Positions 1 to 10,900 of a stretch of 64,000 nt of DNA are shown here, piece after piece. Numbering within the stretch: the first letter of the stretch is position 1; every line of letters starts with the position of its first letter. The position numbers were made by a program, and so were the translations under genes. This DNA comes from Dichetophora obliterata (Eukaryota > Arthropoda > Insecta > Diptera > Sciomyzidae). The stretch covers positions 190,346,962 to 190,410,961 of the forward strand of contig OY986438.1 in assembly GCA_963920525.1 (NCBI GenBank). Direction: 5' to 3'. A model generated the notes under the pieces. It searched no databases and had not been told where the DNA came from. It saw only the letters and a list, made by a program, of their open reading frames with translations.

Positions 1-264
1 TTTGTGAACTGAACGAACTAATATATAAAGCGTTCGTTATTTGTTCGTATCTTTATAGATGAAACGAATGCGTTTGTAAAATATTCAAATATTTCTTTGT
101 ACAATGTAGAAACGGACATTTGTATTATTTACAAAGTCGTTCGTAGGCTGAAAAGAACAAACAGCTTTGTAGAATATAATAATTGTTTTGTACAAAAGAT
201 AAAATAACATCAAAAAATCTCATTTTCTTTTTGTAATTGTGCGTAAATATATTAATTATATTAT
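1..264. other. unassigned AT-rich sequence
   Basis: No ORF or exon is recognisable. The stretch holds several scattered copies of GTTCGT/ACGAAC in both orientations, which suggests it is the edge of a repeat continuing upstream of the window. Nothing more can be supported. Confidence 0.4.
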
Positions 265-1735
265 CCCCATTAGCTTAAGTCTGTGAGAAACTCATGGCTC
301 AACAAATAACTAATCATTTAGTTGATAAAAATCTGCTATCCCCTTTTCAATCAGGTTTTAGGTCTGGCATGGGTGTTCGTCCGCTGTTGTTAAGGTCATT
401 GACAATATACGACCGAAATATGATGCTGGCAATTTGACTTTACTTTGTTTGCTTGAATTTTCAAAAGCTTTCGATAAAGTAAACCATCAACATTTGTGTA
501 GTAAGCTTAAGTATCTATTTTGTTTCTGTGATAGTGCTGTAAATCTTGTGTCCAGTTATTTGTGTGATAGGTCTCAAAAAGTTAAAGTTGGTCAATTGTC
601 CTCAGGGCATAAATCTGTCTTAAGTGGCGTACCACAAGGGTCTATACTTGGCCGTCTCCTATTCTCTATATTTTTAAATGACATATTTTCTGTCTGCAGT
701 CATGCCTCTATCCATGCATATGCTGATGATGTTCAAATGTATTTATCTAGAAGAACAGGACTTGAGTTGCAGAATGAATGAGGACCTCAACAGCATTAAT
801 GAGTGGGCAAATAGCAATGGTCTTCTTCTAAACTCTTCCAAATCATATGTACTGCCTATCTGTAGAGGTAAAACTTGTGTTAATGATGTCCCTGATTTGT
901 TTTGCTAACTGTTTTGTCGAAAATTGTAAATCTTGGTTTCTATATTGAGTCTTCGCTTTCATGTGTTGACCATGTTAATAGTATTGTCAAAAAAGTTTAT
1001 TATGTATTGCGTAAGTTAAGAATGTCTGCAAGCGTGACTCCAGTTAGTATAAGGCGTAAGTTGGTTATACAACTTATTCTACCTGTGATAACCTACTCTG
1101 AGGTGGTATATAGTAAACATGACTCTTCCTCCCAGTTAAAACTTCAAATAGCATTTAATTACGCCACACGCATACACATAGCCTTCGTAAATTTGATCAC
1201 CTGTCTAGTTTCCGGAATGCAATACTTGGATGTGACTTGACTGCTTATCTCAATGCCAGAAACTGTATGTACCAGCATAAGTTAATTCATGAGAAAACAC
1301 TTAGATATCTATATGAAAAACTCCAGTTTTGCATGTCCAGAAGAAACCATGTTTTAATAGTTCCGAGGCACAACTCGCTAATATCTTCTCAACTGTTCTT
1401 CATCAACGCCATTAGGTTGTGGAATTCTCTTCCACGGAGGCTTAGGGAAATCACTGGGAGAGGTTCTTTTAGGCAATCTATTTTCTCTTTTTTCTCTACT
1501 CTTTAGTTTCTTTATACTCATGTTCTAAGTACTTTCTCTAATGATTTCTGTTTTTTACTTAGTCTATACATTATTTAACTTTTAACTTACTCTAGTTTTT
1601 AAGAGCATTAAGTCATTATTGTATTAAAATGAAGTTGTTTGTCTTTAAAATTAAAGATTTAAGTAAGTTAATCATTTTAATGTTTTATGTTGTACTAAAA
1701 AAGAGCATAGCTCTTAGTGTACTTATATTTTCAAA
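265..1735 (+). pseudogene. LINE family A remnant, reverse transcriptase (broken)
   Basis: A 5'-truncated non-LTR retrotransposon. The conceptual protein runs through frameshifts from about 265 to the stop near 1506. It shows the RT motifs SPFQSGFRSG, FSKAFDKVNH, SGVPQGSILG and the catalytic box YADDVQMY, and ends with a C-terminal stretch containing LFFINAIRLWNSLP. Four reading segments (434-781, 678-908, 902-1240, 1237-1506) in different frames are needed, so it cannot code for an enzyme. The protein is clearly the same family as the split element at 15.6-26.9 kb. By motif content it belongs to the CR1/Jockey group; no RNase H domain is seen. It is probably intronic debris upstream of the first visible host exon. 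Confidence 0.85.
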
Positions 1736-1787
1736 TTGAATTGAATTGAATTGAATTGAATTGAATTGAATTGAATTGAATTGAATT
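1736..1787 (+). repeat. (TTGAA)n microsatellite, LINE 3' tail
   Basis: About ten perfect TTGAA units directly follow the 3' untranslated region of the LINE above, in the position of a microsatellite-type LINE tail. The array ends in TTAATTCAATT, immediately before mitochondrial-like sequence. Confidence 0.85.
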
Positions 1788-1796
1788 AATTCAATT

Positions 1797-2345
1797 ACAT
1801 ACACAAATTCTTAATTTATTGCACTACTCTGCCAAAAAAGAATTAAAAATATTCATAAAGAAAATTTTTATAAATTCAATATCAAGTCCTTTTTTACTAA
1901 GATATTTTAATAATTTAAAGATAGAAACCAACCTGGCTTACGCCGGTCTGAACTCTGATCATGTAAGAATTTAAAAGTCGAATCGACTTATTTTTAAGCT
2001 GCTGCGCCTAAACATATTTCTTAATCCAACATCGGAGTCGCAATCTTTTTTATCGATAAGAACTCTCCAAAAAAATTACGCTGTTATCCCTAAAGTAACG
2101 TCAATTTTTTTCGCTATTAACGGATCAAAAGAATCATACATAAATGATTTCAAAAGTTAAAAGTTTGTAAAATTTTAACATCACCCCAATAAAATACTTT
2201 TTAAAGTATTAAGCTAAAGCTTCTATTTGTTAAATACTTTAAAAAATATAAAGCTTTATAGGGTCTTCTCATCTCTTAAAAATATTTTAGCTTTTTTACT
2301 AAAAAATAAATTTTTGTAAAAATATTTTAGCTTTTTTGCTAAATA
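1797..2345 (-). pseudogene. numt: mitochondrial 16S rRNA (rrnL) fragment
   Basis: The + strand matches the reverse complement of the 3' half of insect mitochondrial large-subunit rRNA. Diagnostic pieces are CGCCGGTCTGAACTC (the universal 16Sbr primer region), TCCAACATCGGAGTCGCAAT, ACGCTGTTATCCCTAAAG, ATCACCCCAATAAAAT and AGCTTTATAGGGTCTTCTC. Several normally conserved bases are changed, and near the 3' end a block around AAAATATTTTAGCTTTTT is duplicated (about 2280-2345), so this is a decayed nuclear copy. It is flanked by nuclear repeats on both sides. The match is from memory of dipteran 16S sequence. Confidence 0.88.
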
Positions 2346-2573
2346 TAAAGTTCTTGTGATAAACAAATTCCCGTAGAAGGACAATCTCCCAAGCGGTCAG
2401 AACCCCCATTTGGTATTGTGACCCAAATCCAATTTTCGATTACGTTTGCAAAATACGGGGTTGCAATCTAAAATTTTTAAGTTAGGATTATGTCCCTTGG
2501 AATTATGTCACCGTTTTTTGGTGCCGTGTAATATTACTTTTTTTGGGGTTATGACCAGTAGGGCGTATTGAAA

Positions 2574-4020
2574 AAATTAGATCGTATTCTAAGAGGTCTC
2601 AAAAGTTGCATAGGGTGGTCAAGATCTCCCAAATAAGTTTTTAGGAAAACATAAGGTTGTTGTTTAAGAAAAACAGTAAAAAGTCTTTGCTTTGATTTTT
2701 GTAAGAAAAACTACATACGGCTTAAAGTAAAGACAAATATATACTTTAACTAATAATATCCCGCCAAACACGATACCTTTCTCGATTTTTACCCAAAAGG
2801 TCCTGTGTGAAGGATATTCGAATCTAAAGGTACATTCCAGGTAGCACAGAACTTTTGATTCCTATCTGATTGTCTCAATTTTGGCGATTTTGATTATTGT
2901 ATTGACGTTTTCCTTAAATTTGGCGGATAAATAGTTTGCATACTTTTTGCATGAGAAATGTATAATTAAATGCAATTTTTTAACTTTTTCAAAAAATTTA
3001 ATATAAAGTCTTATATCTCGGGCACTAGAAGTGGTACCGAAGACAATTTCCTTTATTTGGCTTCTTCATATATTTCTGAACAACAATCTGTCCAAAATAA
3101 TCAATTTATAACACCAGGTTAAGACGACGATTTTTTTCCTATTTCGATTTTTTAAAAATTTTCCATCCTAGCATGAATTTTATTATTTCGTTAAAGCACC
3201 TCAACTCAGCATTCACAAAAATTTTATACTAAAATTTGGAGTTTCTGAGTTTGCCATTCGATGGGTCTCAATTGACTTAACAATTGTGGTTTAGAAGTGT
3301 TTTAATGAAATAATAACCATAAAGGATACATGAACAATATTGTTGCATTTCATGCTTGAAGTAACTTTTTTTAAATATCAAAATAGGAAAAAAAAATCGT
3401 GGCCTTTTCCTTCTGATTTAAAACAGATATTTTTAGCCAGGGTTTCGTTCAAAACTATTTGCAGAATACGAATTGAGAAAATTATCTTCGGTACCACTTC
3501 TGGTGCCCGAGATATAAAACATTCATTCGCATTTTATTGAAAAAGTTAAAAAATTGCATTCAAGTAAATATTTCTTCAAAACAAAAAAATGCATATGCGA
3601 AAAATATACAAATTATAAGTTCGCCATATTTAAGGAAAGCCTTAACACTGTAATCAATATCACCAACATTTAAACAATCAGAAAACAATTAAAACTTCCG
3701 TGCTATCTTGAGTGTACATGTACATTCGAATATCCTTCACACAGGACCTTTTGGGTAAAAATCAAGAGTAGCATCGTGTGTTTCAAAATATTAAGTTTAT
3801 CTTTATTTTTGCTCTAACGCATATGAAATTTTTCTTACAAGCATTTTAAGATTGCGATTTTTTACTGTTTTTCTCAAAAAACAACTTTGTCCTTGCGGGA
3901 GAGGAAAAGATCCTTATTTTTTTTCTAGAATTTGTTTGGGAGATCGTGACCACCCAATGCAACTTTTGAGTCCTCTTAGAATATGAAATTCGAAAAAAAT
4001 TGTAATTCCATAAGATCTAA
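2574..4020. repeat. large imperfect inverted (fold-back) repeat
   Basis: Two long arms are reverse complements with the centre near 3290. Matching pairs include TATTCTAAGAGG at about 2586 with CCTCTTAGAATAT near 3973, AAGGTCCTGTGTGAAGGATA near 2798 with its complement near 3735, and CTCGGGCACTAGAAGTGGTA near 3018 with its complement (one change) near 3500. Arms are roughly 650 bp with many substitutions and small gaps. The structure fits an old fold-back or long-TIR DNA element. No transposase ORF or target duplication was found. The 66-codon ORF at 3340-3540 lies inside the palindrome and is not a gene. Confidence 0.75.
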
Positions 4021-4833
4021 TGACCAGAAATTATTTATCCATATTTCTTCATTTGTTTTTTCACAACTTTAAGCAGTTTTAAAAAACTACCGTAAATTAT
4101 TTCAAGCAATTTAGGCTTTGTAACTTAATCGCTGAAATTTGGTAACACTCATACAACATGGTTTTTATATCCTGGATTCTTAAAAACATAAAACAGAGAA
4201 GTATGTATAGTAAAACTTATTTTTGTTTGAGTAACAAGGGACACACTTTATTTAATATGCATCGAGATTTAAATGGTTCTCAATAAATGACTTTTGATTC
4301 GTTGTAAAATAAAACAATGTTCAATTAAAATATAAACTAATTGGTATATAAAGTGGGCGAACTAAAAAAAACACTCAGTCTTAATGATAGGTAATGATAT
4401 AAAATATACATTCGGATGAAGCTGTTAAATTTAACTAAAGTATAGTTAAAAAATATAACTGAGACAAAAGAGTTGGCAATAATTACATAATAAATTAAGT
4501 GTACAAAACACAATGGGGAATAAAAGCCATTTACGTCACTATAAATAAAATAAAATAAAATAAACTTTAAAACGTTAAAACAGTTTAACGCGTGAAATTG
4601 AAGTGCACAAAATAACTATATAAAAAAGTTAAAAAAATGCGGCAAATCCTTTTGCTATCCACTCATTTTAATTCGTTTTGCTGTCAATATTAATTGTTTG
4701 CTGCAATCAATACTCTTTATTTTGCAATTTTTTTACAATTTAACGCCCTTTTAACATTTTTTTGTGCTCGTTTTTATCTCCATTTTTCGGATTTTCGCAT
4801 TGAATACGATACGATTCGATCTGTGTGAAACAG
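4021..4833. other. intron sequence, nothing recognised
   Basis: AT-rich sequence running up to the splice acceptor (GTGTGAAACAG, last base 4833) of the first visible adenylyl cyclase exon. No repeat or coding signal was recognised. Confidence 0.5.
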
Positions 4834-4978
4834 CCGCGTGCACATAACCAAGGAAACTCTCAAGTGTTTGGATGGCGACTATGAAGTGGAAGAGGGAAAT
4901 GGATGCGAACGTAACTCATACCTGAAGGATAATCAGATTGAGACATATTTAATTGTGCCTGGTGACACCTACCGACCG
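4834..4978 (+). CDS. adenylyl cyclase exon a (end of C1a)
   Basis: Acceptor AAACAG at 4828-4833 and donor GTAAGT at 4979. The first base completes a codon begun upstream. The exon then encodes [19 protein letters not shown] and ends [21 protein letters not shown]. This is the last beta-strand region of C1a, where these enzymes are most conserved. It ends in phase 0. An ATG-less reading frame continues past the donor only by chance. Confidence 0.93.
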
Positions 4979-7900
4979 GTAAGTAGCTATGTGAGTGAGT
5001 TTATGAATGAGTGGGTGAATGGGAGTAAAAGCATCAAAGCGTGAATTAGTTGTAAACAGTGTTTAGGTAATGAATATCGTAATGAAGTCATATATGTACG
5101 TTCTTGAGCAATTTGGTTAAAAAAAAAATGTGGGTTAAAACGGGTCAAAATTAGCTCTTTGATGACAAAATGCTCATTGCAATGCACAATGTATTGCTTT
5201 GTGATAAAAAACCAAACATATGTCATTGACTAAAAGTGCTTACGCAATTCAAAGAATTTTTGGGGTTTCTTAGAAAGCCTAAAAGTTTTACAATTCATAT
5301 CTGTTTCTGTACATTTCAGTGTTTCTAAAAAGGCTTGAACACAAACTATCATTTAAATGTTTAATGTTATATTAAAAATATTTGCTTAAGTAATTATCAA
5401 ACAACCCATCCAGTTAGTCAAAATTTGCATGAAATACTCTTAATGTTGAATAATAAAGCTTTCACGCACTAAATGAGTGATTGATTAATTTAGCGTGAAA
5501 AAATTGCTTACTTAGGTATTGATGAATTAAAAAATTTTCAGTTGACGCAACAATATATTGATTGATTGCATTATTAGTGATTACGTTACATGATATTTTA
5601 ATATTAAATTAAGTGTTTTGTGGCTCATTTAGATATTAAATTACAAAATGGTTAATTTCAGGCAACTCATTAATGCAACAAATTAATTTATAAGATGCTT
5701 AATGACGCTGCCTTAAAATTCGCAAGCTGCTTATAAGTTAACTAGGTAGTATTTTAAATAATTCCCGTTTAGGTGTATTGAATACAATTAGACATCTTAA
5801 GGTTTACTTATTTAAGCCAAGCAAAATAAGTATCGGCAGGTATTTACAAATAAAATTCTTTTATAAGATATTTCTGAGAATAAGCCCCTAAACGTAATCT
5901 TATACTGCGCCTTACATAAATAGGTACGAATACATACATACCTTTTCAAACAGTTCAAAGCTTATCTCTCTTCTCCAAGCTTTTTAAAACGCTTAAATAA
6001 ATTGTTTTAAAGATTATTGAAGTTTGAAGAAACTTTGGCGAAAAGGCAACTGCAATTTGTGCAGTTAATCTGAAAGAATTAGTTTTTATGAACAGCCACA
6101 AAAGTATGCTCTTTTTTCGAGTCACTTGAATATCTCTTTAAATAAGAATAAAATAATAAAATAAAATAACAAAATCATTCCTTTTTTTTTATTGAAACTT
6201 TTATTTACGAGGCTAGGTTAGGTTAGGTTAAACCGGATGCCTTCGTGAAGGCTCACATAGACCAATTCAGGTCCTTAGTGGTGCCGGTAGCGAACAAAAG
6301 GAACCTTTGTGTTTGTTTTAAAAGTCTTTAAAGATTTGCGTTGAGTTCGCAAACCTTAGGAGGGATTCTAGAGACACCCTGGCTACATCTTTAAGCGACG
6401 GGAATGTCGATGAGCCTAGGTATTTTAGTTTCGATCTAAGTAGGGCGGGGCATGTGCATAGTAGGTGCTCCAGGGTCTCCACTGTGCCCGGTTCCTTGCA
6501 CTTCCTGCAGTTGTCATCCGTGGTGATGCCCAGCTTCCTCGCGTGGGCTGCCGTCATGCAGTGACCAGTGAGCATGCCCACTAGTGTCCTGCAATCTTTG
6601 CGCGGGCGTGCCAGGATGAACAGAGTTCGTTTTTCGCATTGTGCATTGCATGATTTTCGAGATTTTGCACGTTGTCGTATCTCTCCATCTATGATTCACT
6701 GCTAGTGTGGCTCTTCTTTCGAGGTTCCTGTACAACTCTTGTAGCGGAATAAGTACATGTTCTGCGAGTTCTGATTCCAGCCCGGCGCCTTCCTTTGCTA
6801 AGCCATCTGCCATCTCGTTTCCCTCAATGCCCTGGTGGCTAGGGACCTCCTGCCCTGGTGGCTAGTAGATGCGCACTCTTTTCGAAGTGCATAGTGCATC
6901 TAGTGCATCTCTGCCAGCCAAGACACTTTTGGACTTGATGCTAGCGGAGCGCATGGATTTGATCGCCGCTTGACTGTCAACGAAAATGTTGATGTTAGAG
7001 TGTTGTGCGTCCATGCTGAGGGCTATCTCAGCAGCCTTCCTTATGGCAAATACTTCCGCCTGGAAGATACTGCAGTGGTTCGGTAGTTTATATGGCTGCC
7101 TTGTATTAGGCTCTGCGCAATACACCGCCGCACCTACCCCCGTAGGCATTTTGGAGCTGTCGGTAAATATGTTGACCGCCTGCTGTGCTTGTTCTATACC
7201 TTTGCACCAGTCATTTGGTCCCAGAAGAGTTCGTACTTTGGAATTGACTATCGTGCGAGGTACCATGTAGTCCGTGCTACTAAGTAGATCCTTTCCGATT
7301 GTACAATGTCCAAAATTCTGAATGTGCATGTTGCCTGCTGCCGTAAGGCGTTGTGCCGTTTTTCCGGCTATTAGTTTTGCGTGTATGTCCAGGGGGTCCA
7401 TACTTAGAATGGTTTCAAGCGCTTTAGTTGGAGTTAACTTCAGTGCCCCCGTGATGCATAGCGCTGCCTGCCGCTGAGTTTTCTCCAAGTGCCTGAGGAA
7501 TGTTGATTTGTTCACAGCCGGCCACCACACAATAATCCCGTAGAGTAGAATAGGACGCACTACCGTTACATAGATCCAGTGCATCAGAAAGGGTGAGAGA
7601 CCCCAAGTACTGCCTAGCATCTTTTTGGATGTGTATAGTGCAATGATGGATTTCTTCACCCTTTCTTCCACGTTGGTTTTCCATGACAGCTTGCTGTCCA
7701 GGACGACTCCTAGATATTTTGTGTGAGTTTTCGGTATGAGACGTATATCGTTCAATTTCGGTGGTATCCACTGTGGTATCTTGTACCTTTTCGTGAACAG
7801 AACCAGATCCGTTTTCTCTGTGTTAATACTAAGACCGACTGAATTTAACCATCTTAGTACATCTTTGAGTGTGCTCTCCATTATTGAGCTTACTGTTGAT

Positions 7901-10900
7901 AGACATTTCCCTACTATAATAATGCTTATGTCGTCTGCATAGGCAGTTATCCTCGGGGCTCTACCTGCGAACTTTTCGAGTAGTTCATTAACTACAAGAT
8001 TCCATAGTAGTGGCGAGAGGACCCCTCCCTGGGGTTTCCCACTGCGAGCTTCCCTTACCATGGATTTAGTGCCCCACTCAGCGCGCACCTTTCTGCAACT
8101 TAGCAACTTGTCTAACCAAAGTTTTATTGCCGGTGGTGCCTCTATTGCACGTAATCTACTAAGGATTGCGGTGGTTGATACATTGTTGAATGCACCTGAG
8201 ATATCTAGAAACGCCCCGAGTGCGTATTCCTTGTGGTGGAGTGTTTTTTCTATGGTTACTACTAGGGAATGTAGTGCCGTTTCATTTATTTACGAGTAGT
8301 AAAACTAAATCTTAATAAGTTGAAATTTTCTATTTGTTAGGCTTTCGTACAGACTTTTTATATAATCTAAAGAAATTTCACCTCTTGCCAGAGCTGGGTA
8401 TTTTGCGACTACAATTACTTTCCAATTACAATTACAGTAATCGTAATCTTTTAAAATTAACGATTACGGTTACTGTAATTGTACTGTAAGAAAAGTATTA
8501 TTACGATTACTGTAATTGTTATAGAAAAATCTATTGATTACAATTACAGTGATCGTAATTAATGAAAATGACAATTAAAATTACTGTAATCGTAGTAATG
8601 TTTTTTGTAAATTAACCCATTTCCGGCGGCTCCTTAGCTACCGGTCTAAAATCGATGAAACTTCGTCCAGAGTCTATATATGGCCCTAAACTTTGTCTGG
8701 CAAAATTTCAAATTTTTACCCCCACAGGTAAGGGCTGGGCGGACTGTTGCATTTTTGCACCATTAGCTGCATCACATACCTAACAGCCGTACTTGCCCAT
8801 TTTAAAACAGCAAATGAGCTCTACATTTTGTTTAACATAAAATTTAAAACTTATAATAGTTACTATTGAAAAGAAATGTTTGATATTGAGATTTGAAATT
8901 TTTCCAGAATTTTCAAAAATAAAAAATATAAAAAAAGCCAAATATTGCGACGCGCCGTGGTCGTAAAATCCAAGTAAACGACTGAATCAACTCAAACTAA
9001 AAATAATGTATACTGCCAAAAGTCCATACTAACATAATATCTACAGTGCCGGGTAATATCACTTTCGCACTCACCTGGAGAAAATTCTAAAGCTACTGGT
9101 GCAAAAATGCACCAATAGCTGGAAATGGGTTAATTACTATGTAAGTTATATCACAAATAATGGCGTTTCAAAAAAAAAATGTTTATGTGAAAGTCACGTT
9201 ATTTAAATGTTGTCCTATTTTTCTCCTTACTAAAACGCAAATATTTTGCAATTTTATTCCGAAACTATTTTATTTTGAGCAATACCTTTTAATGATATAA
9301 ATCAGAGAACTGCACAAGCCTAATTGAGGCCTTTTCAAGTACTTGAATTCAAGTAGGTATCCGAACTTGTCCAATGTAGCCGCCCTCTAAGAAACAAAGG
9401 GCTTCAAAACCACTTTCAAAGCACTTTACAAAACCACAATAACACTTTGTTCTCGCTTTAAATAGAGCTTTATTTAATATTGTCATGTCATTGGAAAAAA
9501 GACCTTTGTTCTCGCTATGAAAAGTGATTCATAATATGAAAATATTATAATTTAACACTTTATAAACGTTTTAACCATATTTTTTTCACTATTTTGCTGC
9601 AACACTTTTTCACGAATTAAACTTTTTGCATATACTAGTGATGGATAATGATGAGAAAACAGCAAGCGATGTTAGTGATGAAAGTACGATTAGTCAGCAG
9701 AGTAGATAACGAAAAAGAACGAATAATCTCGAAAGCAAACAGCTTTTTAAGCCTAACTTGTAGCGGGAGCAAAGCACTTTTCAAAAGCACTTTTCATAGG
9801 CAAAGTGAAGACCTTTTTATTTGCTTTTTAATAAAACACTTTAAAATTTCCGATAGGGCAAGCCTTAGCCAGCTTGCTCGTTGGCTTGTCTTGTTTAGAT
9901 TAACTTTGTAGGGCAGAAAGTTTAAAACCTTGAAACGATCGGCAAAAGCTTGTAAGCTCGCAAGTATCCAATTAATTGAATTTAAAGCAAGTATCAAAAA
10001 AATTCAAAGAGCTTGTGTAGAGAAAGCTTAAGCGTAATAGAACTTTTAAGGGTTCTCTGGACTCCGTGATTGGCTGTTTTAAGAGGCACATGATTTCAGA
10101 ATTGATGTAACAATTGAAAATTCAAGATGTCGAATAGAGTTGCCACCTAGTTTTTTTTATTTCAGCGATTTTTTGACAACGGCTAATGTCACAGTTCTAA
10201 AATTAAGATGGAGGTTGAGGCTGCCCCCAAAATTTTTACCACAGTACTGCCACCTAGTAAAATGTATTTTTAAGAGTTTTAAACATCTTTTAACAGTGTT
10301 AGAGGGTCGCTGATTTCGAATCTGCAGACAGAATTTTAAAAATCGATATGGTTAATAGGCGGCAACTCTATGTAACGTCCGTTACTTGTTTGCTGAGGCA
10401 AGCTCAGTGAGTAAACCAAGGGTTCTTACAAAACAATTTATATTCTAACGATTCCAATATTTAAATGAGAAAGCCGGTGTTTTAAGTTTTCCACTGTAAT
10501 AAAAATCTGGTTTTATTGTTATTTTTCATTAGTATTTTCTTATATTAGTTCAATAATTATTTACTTAATTATACTGTAACATATATATATGTTATATATA
10601 TATTATAACTTAATATAGATCTTATGTTTAATAGCTTCTGACTTCTATACTGAACGGTGGGTACACGTTCCTATGACTTCTATGCTGAACGGTGGGTACA
10701 CGTTCCTATGACTTCTATGCTGAACGGTGGGTACACGTTCCTATGACTTCTATGCTGAATGGTGGGTACACGTTCCTATGACTTCTATGCTGAACGGTGG
10801 GTACACGTTCCTATGACTTCTATGCTGAACGGTGGGTACACGTTCCTATGACTTCTATGCTGAACGGTGGGTACACGTTCCTATAACTTCTATGCTGAAC

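Noticed and set aside
1797..2345. Functional rRNA gene
   Set aside because: Mitochondrial-type 16S sequence with internal duplication and altered conserved sites, truncated and surrounded by nuclear repeats. It is a numt.
6211..6231. Telomere-like TTAGG repeats (GGTTAGGTTAGGTTA)
   Set aside because: Only about three units, lying exactly at the 3' end of the LOA-type LINE next to its target duplication. They are the element's tail, not telomeric DNA.
6986..7270. Plus-strand ORFs over the LINE regions (also 16973-19000 and 22185-23876)
   Set aside because: Shadows of the minus-strand RT and endonuclease frames; no independent motifs.
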